A stretch of 58,711 bases of DNA from REEB95 sp035648735 (GCA_035648735.1 DASRKX010000045.1:1-58711); one strand, 5' to 3'; positions 11,778 through 20,875 are shown, numbered from the stretch's first letter. Notes: generated by a model from the letters alone, not told the origin. A program made the numbers and translations.

Positions 11778-12638
11778 ATGAGCACCGCCCCGACCGAGAG
11801 CAAGAAACACACCCCCGCCACGCTGGCGCGCCGCAAAAGCGCCGAGCCGATCGTCGCGTTGACCGCCTACACCACGCCGATGGCACGGTTGCTCGACCCG
11901 ATCGCCGAGCTCCTGTTGGTCGGCGATTCCCTGGGCATGGTGATCTACGGCTTCGAGAGCACGCTGCCCGTTACGCTGGAGATGATGATCGCCCATGGCG
12001 GCGCGGTGGTGCGCGGCGCGCAACATTCCTGCGTCATCGTCGACATGCCGTTCGGCAGTTACCAAGAAAGCCCGGCGCAAGCCTTTCGCGGTGCCGCGCG
12101 CATCATGGCCGAGACCGGCTGCGCCGGGATCAAGCTCGAAGGCGGCGAAGCCATGGCCGAGACCGTGCGCTTCCTGGTCGAACGCGGCATTCCGGTGCTG
12201 GGCCATATCGGCTTGCAGCCGCAATCGGTGAACGTCATCGGCGGCTTCCGCGCGCAGGGACGCAACGAGGTCGAGGCCGAGCGCGTCGTGGCCGACGCCC
12301 GAGCCATCGCCAATGCCGGCGCCTTCGCCATGGTGATCGAGGGAACGCGCGAGCCGGTGGCCCGCCGCGCCAGCGAAAGCGTCCCGGTGCCGACCATCGG
12401 CATCGGCGCCTCGCCGGCTTGCGACGGGCAAATCCTCGTCACCGAGGACATTTTGGGATTGTCGGACGGTCACAGGCCGCGCTTCGTCAAACGCTATGCG
12501 GAACTGGCCCAGATCGTCGTCGCGGCGGCGCAAGCCTATGCCGATGCGGTGCGCACCCGGCAATTTCCCGGTCCCGAGCATTGCTACGGCCCGAGCACCA
12601 TCGATCCAGGACCGAAGCCCGCGTCAAAAACCGGCTGA
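11778..12638 (+). CDS. panB: 3-methyl-2-oxobutanoate hydroxymethyltransferase
   Basis: First committed step of pantothenate synthesis, transferring a hydroxymethyl group from methylene-tetrahydrofolate to ketoisovalerate. It is 286 aa. Metal and substrate motifs are VGDSLGMVIYG (about 47), VVDMPFGSYQ-type IVDMPFGSY (about 85), KLEGG (about 117) and PTIGIGASPACDGQILV (about 200). The start at 11778 (MSTAPTESK) is preferred, because the frame upstream lacks family similarity. Divergent from asd with a 219-bp gap. panC is not adjacent. Confidence 0.95.
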   Translation: MSTAPTESKKHTPATLARRKSAEPIVALTAYTTPMARLLDPIAELLLVGDSLGMVIYGFESTLPVTLEMMIAHGGAVVRGAQHSCVIVDMPFGSYQESPAQAFRGAARIMAETGCAGIKLEGGEAMAETVRFLVERGIPVLGHIGLQPQSVNVIGGFRAQGRNEVEAERVVADARAIANAGAFAMVIEGTREPVARRASESVPVPTIGIGASPACDGQILVTEDILGLSDGHRPRFVKRYAELAQIVVAAAQAYADAVRTRQFPGPEHCYGPSTIDPGPKPASKTG

Positions 12639-12659
12639 GATTCCGCCCAAGGGCGGAGG

Positions 12660-12971
12660 TCAGGCACCGGGCGCGTAGCCCTTGCCGACCATGCAGCGGA
12701 AGACGATGTCCTGCGACTTCTGCTGTACCTGCGCGGAATAATTCTGCTGCACGGTGGACATCATGCCGGTGTCCTGCCAGTCCTTGCCGCGCGCCGCGAG
12801 AATATCCTGATTGATGTGCGAATCGGTGCGTGACGCCGATTCGGCGAGACTGTTGCACTCAGAGAAATCCTTGGCGGCCGCGGCGGGCGCAACGCCATCC
12901 TTGGTCCAATGCGAGCCGCCGGTGCAGGCAAAGAGAAGCAGGACCGAAGCGAGACCGGCGATTCTCTTCAT
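12660..12971 (-). CDS. Small lipoprotein of unknown function
   Basis: A 103-residue protein with a lipoprotein signal: positive start MKRIAG, a hydrophobic stretch, then the lipobox LLFAC with the acylated cysteine at residue 16. The mature part has a paired-cysteine look (C at about 39 and 94) and a Gln-rich stretch STVQQNYSAQVQQKSQD. I do not recognise a named family. It converges on panB; between the two stops is a short CCGCCC/GGGCGG repeat without a T-tract. Confidence 0.75.
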   Translation of the reverse strand: MKRIAGLASVLLLFACTGGSHWTKDGVAPAAAAKDFSECNSLAESASRTDSHINQDILAARGKDWQDTGMMSTVQQNYSAQVQQKSQDIVFRCMVGKGYAPGA

Positions 12972-13014
12972 GACTTTCCCCCTGGCGAAGCGCCACGCAC
13001 CGGGAAGCTTACCC

Positions 13015-13860
13015 TTAAAATCGGCCGGATTGGTAGTCGGCGATAGCCTGGCGGATTTCGTCCGGCGTGTTCATGACGAAGGGGCCGTAGCGTGCCACCG
13101 GCTCGTTGAGCGGCTTGCCGGCGGCGAACAGCACCCGTCCCGGACCGCCGGCCAGCTTCACCGCATCGCCCGCACCGAAGACGGCGATCTGGCCGCGTAC
13201 GACGCGTGCACCCTGCTCGCCGATCGCGACGTTACCCTCGAAGACGTAGGCGAAGGCATTGTGCGTCGGCGGCACCGGCAGGACGATCTCGCCGCCGGCC
13301 GGCAGCGTAATATCGAGCAGGGTCGGCTCGGTGACGATGTCCTCGACCGCGCCCTTGGTATCGCCGAGCGTGCCGGCGAGCACCCGCACCTTGACGCCGC
13401 CGGCGAGGGTCACCTCGGGAACGCGTGACGGCTCGATGTCCTGATAGCGCGGCGGCATCATCTTGTTCGCCGCCGGCAGATTGACCCAGAGCTGGAAGCC
13501 CCACATCAATCCGCCTTCCTGCTCAGGCATCTCCGAATGGAGAATACCGTGTCCGGCCGTCATCCACTGCACGCTGCCCGGGGTGAGCAGCCCGGAATTA
13601 CCCTTGTTGTCGCCATGGCGCATGCGCCCGGCGAGGACGTAGGTCACCGTTTCGAAGCCGCGATGCGGATGCTCGGGAAAACCGCCGATATAATCGGCGC
13701 CCTCGTCCGAGCGGATCTCGTCCAACAGCAGGAAGGGATCGAGCCCCTCGAGGGCCGGGCCGCCGATGATCCGGGTGAGCTTGACTCCGTCGCCGTCATT
13801 GGCCGGCATGCCGCGGACGAGTTTTGCCACCGGGCGGATATTGCGAATCGTGTCGTGCAT
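13015..13860 (-). CDS. Pirin family protein (bicupin)
   Basis: Pirin-type metal-binding bicupin of 281 aa. The metal ligands are visible in PEHPHRGFETVTYVLAG (about residues 60-76) and in AGHGILHSEMPEQ (about 103-115). These match the family's conserved two-histidine plus histidine-glutamate set. The C-terminal cupin ends GPFVMNTPDEIRQAIADYQSG, also typical. Some relatives are quercetin dioxygenases; this role is unproven here. It lies downstream of a DUF1289 gene with a short gap, so co-transcription is possible. Confidence 0.93.
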   Translation of the reverse strand: MHDTIRNIRPVAKLVRGMPANDGDGVKLTRIIGGPALEGLDPFLLLDEIRSDEGADYIGGFPEHPHRGFETVTYVLAGRMRHGDNKGNSGLLTPGSVQWMTAGHGILHSEMPEQEGGLMWGFQLWVNLPAANKMMPPRYQDIEPSRVPEVTLAGGVKVRVLAGTLGDTKGAVEDIVTEPTLLDITLPAGGEIVLPVPPTHNAFAYVFEGNVAIGEQGARVVRGQIAVFGAGDAVKLAGGPGRVLFAAGKPLNEPVARYGPFVMNTPDEIRQAIADYQSGRF

Positions 13861-13913
13861 GGATTATCCCTTCGCAGGACCGGCATCGGCCGGCCGGACA
13901 TTCCATAATGTGG

Positions 13914-14090
13914 TTATGGGGCCGAGCGATTGCGAGCCGGCAACATCGCCAGAACGCGGCGCTTGGCCGCGTCGTCGAGCGACGGCCATTCGGCGATTTC
14001 GGCCAAGTTGCGCCCGCAGCCGCGACACAAGCCGCTCACCGGATCGAGCACGCAATGCCGGATACAGGGCGAGAGGACCGGCTCGCTCAC
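13914..14090 (-). CDS. DUF1289 family small Cys-rich protein
   Basis: A 58-residue protein read from a GTG start that overlaps the DUF4340 stop as GTGA. It carries the DUF1289 pattern: SPCIRHCVLDPVSGLCRGCGR (cysteines at residues 9, 13, 22 and 25), followed by the EIAEWPSLDDAAKRRVLA helix. The four cysteines probably bind a metal; function unknown. Its translation is probably coupled to the ABC operon upstream. Confidence 0.85.
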   Translation of the reverse strand: MSEPVLSPCIRHCVLDPVSGLCRGCGRNLAEIAEWPSLDDAAKRRVLAMLPARNRSAP

Positions 14091-15112
14091 GGCAATTTGG
14101 GCAGCGCCAGCAAATTCGCCAGCTTGGTCTTCAGCAGATCGGCCTTGTAGGACGGCAGTGCGACGACCCAGGGGGCGACCTTGTCGTTGAAATGCTGGGC
14201 TTCGGCGGCGGTGCTTCCCGTGCCGGTCGCGCCGAAGCGGGCCCAGCTTGTCTTGTCCTGGTCGGCGATGTCGACAGTGACAACCAGCCCGTCAAAGGTC
14301 GTGAAGCGCGCATGCGCCACGCCCGATGCGGGAAAGGCGAAATCCTTCGCCGACTTCACGTCGGTCAATTCGAGCGCGCCGAGCACACCGGGCGGTTGCT
14401 GGAGCGCGTCATCGCTTTTCGGCTTCTTGTCCTTCGGCAATTCCACCAATCGGAATTTATTCTCGGGCTTGTCGCGAATCAGCGTCGCTTTGCTTCCATC
14501 GGCCGCCAGGAAGGCGGCCTCCTTCACCTGCGCCGCCGGAATATCGAGCAGATGCTTATCGAGCCAGCCGGCGGTGTCGGGCGGCAGATCGAGCGAACCG
14601 CGCGCCAGCCAAGATTGTGAATCGCCCGGCTTGCGCAAATAGATTCCGTCATTGCCGCCGCCAAGCTCATCGTATTTGCGCTTGCCCGCGATGATCTCCC
14701 CAAGCAGCGCGCCTTTGGCGCCGGCGACGGTAATCAAGGTCGATTTCGCGCCCTTCGCCGCCGCATCCTCGAGCTCGAGCCGCGAATAATATTTGGCGTC
14801 GGCGGTCTTTGGCTCGACATAGCTCAGCTCGGCAAGTCCGAGCAGAAGATGGCGCACCCGCTCCGCATCGGCGGGATAGCCGCCGCGCTCCTCGACGACC
14901 CAGGAATCGCCTTGGCGGGCCAGCGTCGTATTCTGGCCGCCCTGCACCAGGCCGATGCGCTCGATCTCGGCGAGATGCGGCGCGAGATCGGGCAGCACGG
15001 CACTGCCGACAAGCGGATTTTGCCGGGACGTTCCGCCCAGCGACGAGACCACCGCCAGAACGACGGCGACCGCCGTGACGGCGAGGAGAGCGATCAGGCC
15101 TTTTTGCTGCAT
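14087..15112 (-). CDS. DUF4340 domain-containing protein of a Gld-like ABC system
   Basis: A 341-residue envelope protein with one N-terminal membrane helix (GLIALLAVTAVAVVLAVVSSL, residues about 5-25) and a periplasmic domain with DUF4340 features: repeated beta-rich segments such as IERIGLVQGGQNTTLARQGDSW and LSYVEPKTADAKYYSRLELED. It follows the GldG-like gene with 19 bp between. DUF4340 proteins commonly sit at the end of GldA/F/G-like ABC operons, as here. The substrate is unknown. The start at 15112 places the membrane helix at the N-terminus. Confidence 0.85.
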   Translation of the reverse strand: MQQKGLIALLAVTAVAVVLAVVSSLGGTSRQNPLVGSAVLPDLAPHLAEIERIGLVQGGQNTTLARQGDSWVVEERGGYPADAERVRHLLLGLAELSYVEPKTADAKYYSRLELEDAAAKGAKSTLITVAGAKGALLGEIIAGKRKYDELGGGNDGIYLRKPGDSQSWLARGSLDLPPDTAGWLDKHLLDIPAAQVKEAAFLAADGSKATLIRDKPENKFRLVELPKDKKPKSDDALQQPPGVLGALELTDVKSAKDFAFPASGVAHARFTTFDGLVVTVDIADQDKTSWARFGATGTGSTAAEAQHFNDKVAPWVVALPSYKADLLKTKLANLLALPKLP

Positions 15113-15131
15113 GCGTATCGTTCCTCGCGGC

Positions 15132-17060
15132 TCAGGCCGTCGCGCGGCGCTTGCGGCGCCGGAGACGCATGGCACCGAGCGCCAGCGCGGCGATGCCGAC
15201 GAGAATCGGAATGAAGGCGATGTCGAAGAATTCGAGCCAAGTCCTGAGCCGGTCGATGTCCTCGCGTTCGGCGAGCTGGACCTTGCGCAGTTGCTGTCGC
15301 GTCGCCAGGAGCTGGCCGCGGAAATTCTCGATCGCCTCGCTCTGCGCCGCGTCGACGGTGGCCGTAGCTCCAGCCGGGCGCCCGCCCTTGTCGCGCAGCT
15401 CCTTCATCTTCTGTTGCGTGTCCGTGAGCTTCTGCTCGAGCGCCTGGGCGCTGGCCTGGTAGCGCTCGTCCGCCGCCCGCTGGATGTTCTGCACCAGGTC
15501 GAAGGGGCGCGCGGAGGTGCCGCGCGTGCGCAGCCCGACCAGATCGTCGCCGCCTGAAAGCACGTCGATCGCGTTGGTGACGAGATCGCCGTTGTTGGCG
15601 TTCGGCACGGCAACGCGCTGGCCGAAGAAATCCTGCACCTGAACCCAGAAGCGGTCGTCGAGGATGTCGGTGTCGGCGACGACCACGACGTTGATCGCCC
15701 GCGCCGCGGTCTTGACCTGCGCCGCCGGCGCGGCCGTGGCGGCATCGGCCGGCTTCGCATCCTTGGCATCGGGCTTGGGCGGACCGTCCGGAAAGGCAGT
15801 CTCGGCGGGGCCGGTGACATGGGCGGCGATCACCAGCTTCTTGTCGCCCGATTTGAAATCGCGCAACAGTGCGGCGGGATCGGGCTGCTGAAACTTGTCA
15901 GCCGGGATCGCCTGCGCATCGCGCGAGGTGGAGATGAGCGGCGTGAACCGCGTCTTCGCACCGGGCGTCGGCTCCAGGATGCCGGCGGTCGCCACATTGA
16001 TCTGCGTCAAATCGGCGGTGATCAGATCGTCGTGGTTGATGTTGTCGGCTTTGAGCGCCAGCCAGCCGAGATAATCGATCGCGTCGACGCGCGAGCCGTT
16101 GCCGGCGCTGACGCGGCGCGCCGTGTCGCGGTCGCCGGCCACCATCTTGGGTTCCAGCTTGAGGCCCCAGGCGGCGAAGAGCTTGTCGATCTCGCTGTCG
16201 GCGGGCGCGCCGGGCGGATTGAGCTGGCTTGGATGAAGCCGCTGAGTCTCCGAGCTAGGATCGACGAAGACCAGCGCGCGGCCGCCCTTAAGGACGAACT
16301 GATCGATGGCGTAGAGGGTCCGGTCGCTCAGGTGCTGCGGGTGCACGAGCATGAGCACGTCGACATCGGCCGGCACTCTGTCGAAGGACGTGCCGAGCGA
16401 ATGGACGTCGTAGAGCTGCTGCAACTGCTCGTCGATGACGTAGGGCACCAGCGGCCGGCCCTGCATCGCCGCCATGATATCGCCTTCGAGCGGTAGTTCG
16501 GTGGCAAGCCCGACGACGGTCTTCTTCGGATTGGCCAGCGTATGGACAAGCTTGGTCAGATCGTATTCGAGGAAGCGCTCGCGGTCGGACTGGAAGAAGG
16601 GAATGGTCGCCTGGTCGTCTGTCGTGTTGGTCGCGGCGAGGCCGAAATAGACCTGCTCGCCGCCTTGGTCGATCGGCACGCCTTGCAGGCCGAAGGCCAC
16701 GGCGCGATCCTCGACCGGCGAGAAGGGCTCGGGATCGAGCAGCTGCAGGTCGATCTTGCCTTTGGCGAGGACGGCGTATTCGCGCAGCATCTCGCGCACG
16801 CGGTCGGCGTAGACGGCATAGGCCGGAATCTCCCGGCCAAGGCGCGGAGAATAATAGAAGCGCAGCGTGATCGGCTCGTTGATCCCGGCCAGCGTGGCGC
16901 GCGAACCGGGCGACAGCGTGTAGAGCCGCTGCTGGGTCAAATCGAGCCGCGCGCCGGCCAGCCAGTTCTCGGCGATGACGTTGACCGCGACGAACAGCAC
17001 CGCGGCGGCGGCCAGGGCGAGCACGGCCGAGGCCGCGCGCGACGGAAGAAGCCGGATCAT
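15132..17060 (-). CDS. GldG-like ABC-transporter-associated membrane protein
   Basis: A 642-residue protein with an N-terminal helix (about 10-30), a large extracytoplasmic domain and a C-terminal helix (about 615-635, FIPILVGIAALALGAMRL), followed by a basic tail. The start LTQQRLYTLSPGSRATLAGINEPITLRFYYS is typical of the GldG/Gtf-type accessory proteins of ABC-2 systems. A coiled coil (about 545-600, EQKLTDTQQKMKELRDK) precedes the last helix. An Ala/Lys/Asp-rich insert lies near residue 435. One base separates it from the permease stop. Function in a non-gliding bacterium is unknown. Confidence 0.85.
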   Translation of the reverse strand: MIRLLPSRAASAVLALAAAAVLFVAVNVIAENWLAGARLDLTQQRLYTLSPGSRATLAGINEPITLRFYYSPRLGREIPAYAVYADRVREMLREYAVLAKGKIDLQLLDPEPFSPVEDRAVAFGLQGVPIDQGGEQVYFGLAATNTTDDQATIPFFQSDRERFLEYDLTKLVHTLANPKKTVVGLATELPLEGDIMAAMQGRPLVPYVIDEQLQQLYDVHSLGTSFDRVPADVDVLMLVHPQHLSDRTLYAIDQFVLKGGRALVFVDPSSETQRLHPSQLNPPGAPADSEIDKLFAAWGLKLEPKMVAGDRDTARRVSAGNGSRVDAIDYLGWLALKADNINHDDLITADLTQINVATAGILEPTPGAKTRFTPLISTSRDAQAIPADKFQQPDPAALLRDFKSGDKKLVIAAHVTGPAETAFPDGPPKPDAKDAKPADAATAAPAAQVKTAARAINVVVVADTDILDDRFWVQVQDFFGQRVAVPNANNGDLVTNAIDVLSGGDDLVGLRTRGTSARPFDLVQNIQRAADERYQASAQALEQKLTDTQQKMKELRDKGGRPAGATATVDAAQSEAIENFRGQLLATRQQLRKVQLAEREDIDRLRTWLEFFDIAFIPILVGIAALALGAMRLRRRKRRATA

Positions 17061-17061
17061 C

Positions 17062-17796
17062 TCAATCCGCCTTCTTGAGATCGACGATGATCGCGTTGGC
17101 AAACAGGAACAGCGCGATCACCGAGAGGAAGAACACCGCATCCGGCAGCTCGATGACGCCCCGGATGATGGCGTTGAAATGCGTCAGGAAACTGAACGAG
17201 GCGACGGCCTCGACCAGATCGTTCGGCGCCCAGCCGGTGAGGAAGCCGAGCACGATGTTGGAGCCGCTGACGGTGAAGAGGAAACAGGCGGCGGCGGTGA
17301 TGACGAAGGCGATAACCTGGCTCTTGGTCAGCGCCGAGAGGGCGGCACCGATGGCGAGGAAAGCGCCCGACATCAGCAGGCTGCCGATATAGCTCGCCAG
17401 AATGACGCCGTTATCGGGCGAGCCCAGCACGTTGACGGTGATCCAGAACGGGAAGGTGAGCGCCAGCGCGATGGCGGTGAAGGCCCAGGATGCCAGGAAC
17501 TTGCCGAGCACGGCGGCGCCGATCGAGATCGGCAGCGTCAGGAACAGCTCGATGGTGCCGCTCTTGCGTTCCTCGGCCCACAGCCGCATGGCGAGCGCCG
17601 GAATAAGCACGAGGTAGAGCCAGGGATGAAAAGAGAAGAAGGGCTGCAGATCGGCTTGGCCGCGGTCGAAGAAATTGCCGACGAAAAAGGCGAGCGCCCC
17701 CGCCATCGCCAGAAAGATGACGATGAAGATATACGCCAAGGGCGTCGCGAAATAGCTGGCGAGTTCGCGCCGGAAGATGATCCAGGTGCCGCGCAC
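17062..17796 (-). CDS. ABC-2 type permease (GldF-like)
   Basis: A 244-residue integral membrane protein with six predicted helices. The N-terminus IIFRRELASYFATPLAYIF and the cytoplasmic MRLWAEERKSGTIELFLTLP (about 70-90) are hallmarks of GldF/NosY-like ABC-2 permeases. It starts at a GTG eight bases after the ATPase stop, with GAGGAAG in that gap as the ribosome-binding site. It pairs with the ATPase just upstream and with the GldG-like and DUF4340 proteins just downstream. Confidence 0.9.
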   Translation of the reverse strand: MRGTWIIFRRELASYFATPLAYIFIVIFLAMAGALAFFVGNFFDRGQADLQPFFSFHPWLYLVLIPALAMRLWAEERKSGTIELFLTLPISIGAAVLGKFLASWAFTAIALALTFPFWITVNVLGSPDNGVILASYIGSLLMSGAFLAIGAALSALTKSQVIAFVITAAACFLFTVSGSNIVLGFLTGWAPNDLVEAVASFSFLTHFNAIIRGVIELPDAVFFLSVIALFLFANAIIVDLKKAD

Positions 17797-17804
17797 GATC
17801 TTCC

Positions 17805-18740
17805 TCAGCCCGTGGTAATGGCGCGGAAGACGTCGTCGAGCCGGCCGCGCTCGACGCTGAGGCCCTGCACCGGCCAGCCGGCGGTGCGCACCAGATCGGT
17901 CACCTCGCCGAGGATGGCGTGGCCGTCATGCGGGAAGACGAGCAGCGCCGGGCCGGCGGCGTCGACGATTTCCTCGACCGTGGCGACGCCGGGCAGCCGT
18001 TTCAGCGCGACCGCCGCCTCGTTCAAATCGCCCAACAGCGCCAGGCGCACGGCGTTGTGGTGCCGCGAGCGCGCCGCCAGGCCGATCGGGCGGTCGTCCG
18101 CCAGCAAGCGCCCCTTGGCGATGATCACGGCGCGGGTGCAGACGGCATCCACCTCGTCAAGAAGATGCGTCGAGATGACGATCGCCTTGCCCGGCGCCAG
18201 ATCGCGGATGAGCGCGCGGACCTCGTGTTTCTGATTCGGATCGAGGCCGTCGGTCGGCTCGTCGAGGATGAGCACCGGCGGATCGTGCAGCAGTGCCTGC
18301 GCCAAGCCGACGCGGCGCTTGAAGCCCTTCGACAGCGTGTCGATCGGCTGATCGAGCACCTCGGCAAGCGATGTCCGCTCCACCGCGAGATCGATGCGCC
18401 GCTTCTTCTCGTCTCCGGCAAATCCGCGGATCGCGGCGATAAACCGCAGGAAAGCCAGCGGCGTCATGTCGGGATAGGCCGGCGCCCCTTCCGGTAAATA
18501 GCCGATCTGCCGTTTGGCCGCGACCGGATCGGCGATGATGTCGGCGCCACCGACGATAGCCGTGCCCGAGCTGGGCGCCAGGAAACCGGTGATCATCTTC
18601 ATGGTGGTGGATTTTCCGGCACCGTTCGGCCCGAGAAAACCCAGCACTTCGCCGCGCTGGACAGTGAACGACACCTGGTCCACCGCCAGGATGGGACCGA
18701 ACCGTCGGCTCAAGCCGCGGACTTCGATCATCGGTTGCAT
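17805..18740 (-). CDS. ABC transporter ATP-binding protein (GldA-like)
   Basis: Nucleotide-binding subunit, 311 aa. The Walker A motif GPNGAGKST is near residue 40, the signature LSKGFKRRVGLAQAL near 135, Walker B VLILDEPTDGLD near 157, and the switch histidine in VISTHLLDEVDA near 192. The C-terminal extension (about 225-311) is typical of ABC-2 ATPases of the NosF/GldA type. First gene of the operon ATPase-permease-GldG-like-DUF4340-DUF1289. Two direct copies of TACCGyTTTAA lie about 15-37 bp upstream of the start. Confidence 0.93.
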   Translation of the reverse strand: MQPMIEVRGLSRRFGPILAVDQVSFTVQRGEVLGFLGPNGAGKSTTMKMITGFLAPSSGTAIVGGADIIADPVAAKRQIGYLPEGAPAYPDMTPLAFLRFIAAIRGFAGDEKKRRIDLAVERTSLAEVLDQPIDTLSKGFKRRVGLAQALLHDPPVLILDEPTDGLDPNQKHEVRALIRDLAPGKAIVISTHLLDEVDAVCTRAVIIAKGRLLADDRPIGLAARSRHHNAVRLALLGDLNEAAVALKRLPGVATVEEIVDAAGPALLVFPHDGHAILGEVTDLVRTAGWPVQGLSVERGRLDDVFRAITTG

Positions 18741-18879
18741 GTAAGGCAGCCTTATACCGCTTTAAATACCGTTTTAAGGGACAGGCGTTTCGCTGCGCGC
18801 CATCTGGAGCGACGGCACCGACGAAATCAAGCATCTTCGCCACCGGAGCGGCCACTTAAATCGTTGTAACCCGCGGCAA

Positions 18880-19611
18880 TCACCCCGCGCCGGAAAAGCG
18901 CGTCGCATCCTCGCTAGCATAAGCGGCGACGCGCAAATCCGCCGCCTGTGCCGCCTTGAGCCGTTCCACCAACTCGGCGAGGCGTCCGGCGGGCAGCGCG
19001 AAGGTGACCTCGTTGTTGGACATGCCGGTGCGCACGCGGCTCAGCATGCAGCCGGTCGACGCCACCATCTCGCCCTTTTCCTTGGCGATGGCGACGATGT
19101 GGCATTGCGGCTTGCCCTCGATCCGGAGGTCGGGACAAGCATCATGCAGCAGCATCATCTGCTTGCCGTTGATGCGCAGAAAGACGATGTCGGGATCGAG
19201 CTTTGTCTCCGCCAGCGGCCCATAGGCGATCGCGCCCGGCTTCCGCGTCACGACCGCCACCTTGCGGAAATCCTCGGGCGTCACCCAGTTCGATTCGACC
19301 AGCGCGCCGACATCGGCGTTCTTCGCCACCTCGGCCAAGGTCTTGAAACCATGCGTCACGCTGCCGACGCTGCAATTGCCGTGATCGGCGGCGACGGTGA
19401 CGAAAGTCTTGTCGATCGCCATCATCCAGAAGACACAGCCGGCCGCGGCCGCGCCGGTGCGGCCATCCGCCGTCGGCGCCGGCATGGCGCCGGCCACGCG
19501 CGGCATCCCGGCGGGAGGTGCCTCGAGAAAGGTGAGCGCGATCGGCGGGACGGCGAGCTTGAGAATGTCGGTCAGCGCCTGGCTGAACCGCGCATAGTTG
19601 GCCGTTGTCAT
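18880..19611 (-). CDS. DUF169 domain-containing protein
   Basis: A 243-residue soluble protein of the DUF169 family. The family pattern is seen in PPIALTFLEAPPAGMPR (about 20-36), the cysteine segment AAGCVFWMMAIDKTFVTVAADHGNCSVGSVTHG (read as two parts, about 52-85), and the C-terminal STGCMLSRVRTGMSNNEVTFALP. Conserved cysteines suggest a bound metal or cofactor, but no function is established. The ATG at 19611 has GGGGGAT just upstream. The gene stands alone, with an AT-rich 260-bp intergenic region upstream. Confidence 0.85.
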   Translation of the reverse strand: MTTANYARFSQALTDILKLAVPPIALTFLEAPPAGMPRVAGAMPAPTADGRTGAAAAGCVFWMMAIDKTFVTVAADHGNCSVGSVTHGFKTLAEVAKNADVGALVESNWVTPEDFRKVAVVTRKPGAIAYGPLAETKLDPDIVFLRINGKQMMLLHDACPDLRIEGKPQCHIVAIAKEKGEMVASTGCMLSRVRTGMSNNEVTFALPAGRLAELVERLKAAQAADLRVAAYASEDATRFSGAG

Positions 19612-19756
19612 AGATCCCCCCAGCGTTGCGCACTTTGACCGTGATCCCCCGATCACCGGCAACGGACTTGGTTCTCGCGCAATTAATTGGCGGCAGCTTC
19701 AATGGCGCGCTCCACCTCTGTCAACGGCGAACTCGCACTCTGAACTGCTATTAAAA

Positions 19757-19799
19757 AGTGTTTAACACTGATTTTGAGTGAATTAGAAAGCACGCTTTC
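19757..19799. promoter_or_regulatory. Two short perfect palindromes in a divergent intergenic region
   Basis: Between the DUF169 gene (minus) and the hypothetical at 19872 (plus) the DNA is unusually AT-rich. It holds two perfect inverted repeats: AGTGTT-T-AACACT at 19757-19769 and GAAAGC-AC-GCTTTC at 19786-19799. Such palindromes in a divergent promoter region look like repressor operators. The regulator is unknown and no promoter was assigned with confidence. Confidence 0.4.
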
Positions 19800-19871
19800 G
19801 TTTAGGGAATCTCAACCACGCGGCGCCTAGCATCGGCCGCTGTTTTCCCCTCCAGGGTGATCATCCCGGCC

Positions 19872-20816
19872 ATGCTGTACCGCCTGCGCAAGCACCTGAA
19901 GACCCGCCGTTTCGAAAGCATCACGCGCGGCATCCGCGCGACGCGGCCGCTGCGGGTCATCGACGCGCCCTGGACGATCGTCAGCATGGTCTCGAACGAC
20001 GATGCGCATCTCTATCTGGTGGCGATGAAATCGTTCTACCGCCTGATCAAGCGCGGCAAGCTCGTCGCCATCATCGACCGCGACATGCCGGAAGCCAGCC
20101 GCGATCTTCTCGCCGAGCATTTCGAGGGCATCCGCTTCGAGACCCTCGAGGACATCGACACCGGTGTCTGCCAGCGCGGCGGCACCTGGGAACGCCTGGT
20201 CTATCTGGTCGATCGCGCGCGCGACGAATACGCCATCCAGGTCGATTGCGACACGCTGACCATGGGACCAGACCTCAAGGAAGTCGCCTATTGCGTCGAG
20301 AACAACCTGCCCTTCACGCTGGCCGATGGCTGGCCGCTCGTCACCATGAGCGAGGCGGCGCGCGAGGCGCGCGAGATCGCCGGCGACCAGCCGGGCATCG
20401 TCGCCGAGCGCAGCTTCGACCGATACCCCAATTGCGAGCGGCTGCTGTACGTGCGTGGCTCGTCGGGCTTCACCGGTTTCGCCAAGGGCGGCTTCAGTCG
20501 CGCGCGGCTCGCGGAATTCCACGAGGGCATGGCTGCGATCGTCGGCCGCGACGCCTGGCGCGGCTGGGCGACCGAGCAATGCGCGTCCAACTTCGTCACC
20601 GCCAATTCGCCGAGCCCGGTGATCCTGCCCTTCCCCAACTATTCGTGCTTCTTCCCGGGCGGTCCGCGCGACGACGCGAAATTCCTCCATTTCATCGGCA
20701 CGCATCGATTCGACGACGACTATTTCGCGCGCCAGGGCCTCGCCGTCATCGCGGCGCTGCACGAATTCCCGCAAGAGCTCCCCGAGCAACGCTGGCCGGC
20801 GCAAGCCGCAGGGTGA
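19872..20816 (+). CDS. Hypothetical protein, glycosyltransferase-like features
   Basis: A 314-residue protein with no family I can name. A DxD-like motif sits in IQVDCDTLTMG (about 120), preceded by a region that could be a nucleotide-sugar-binding half (TIVSMVSNDDAHLYLVAMKSF). The C-terminal part has KFLHFIGTHRFDDDYF. These look like a GT-A type glycosyltransferase, an inference only. Start: ATG at 19872; a GTG at 19857 is an alternative. The long antisense frame over it lacks protein-like features. Confidence 0.7.
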   Translation: MLYRLRKHLKTRRFESITRGIRATRPLRVIDAPWTIVSMVSNDDAHLYLVAMKSFYRLIKRGKLVAIIDRDMPEASRDLLAEHFEGIRFETLEDIDTGVCQRGGTWERLVYLVDRARDEYAIQVDCDTLTMGPDLKEVAYCVENNLPFTLADGWPLVTMSEAAREAREIAGDQPGIVAERSFDRYPNCERLLYVRGSSGFTGFAKGGFSRARLAEFHEGMAAIVGRDAWRGWATEQCASNFVTANSPSPVILPFPNYSCFFPGGPRDDAKFLHFIGTHRFDDDYFARQGLAVIAALHEFPQELPEQRWPAQAAG

Positions 20817-20875
20817 TTGCGGCTGCCATCGGCGGCTGATATCACGGCCTCCATCGCGGAAGCGATACGGGCGGC

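Noticed and set aside
12645..12658. Bidirectional terminator between panB and the lipoprotein gene
   Set aside because: CCGCCC/GGGCGG has only a two-base loop and no T-tract on either side.
19827..20804. Minus-strand 325-codon frame opposite the glycosyltransferase-like gene
   Set aside because: Charged shadow composition, with no motif and no start signal.
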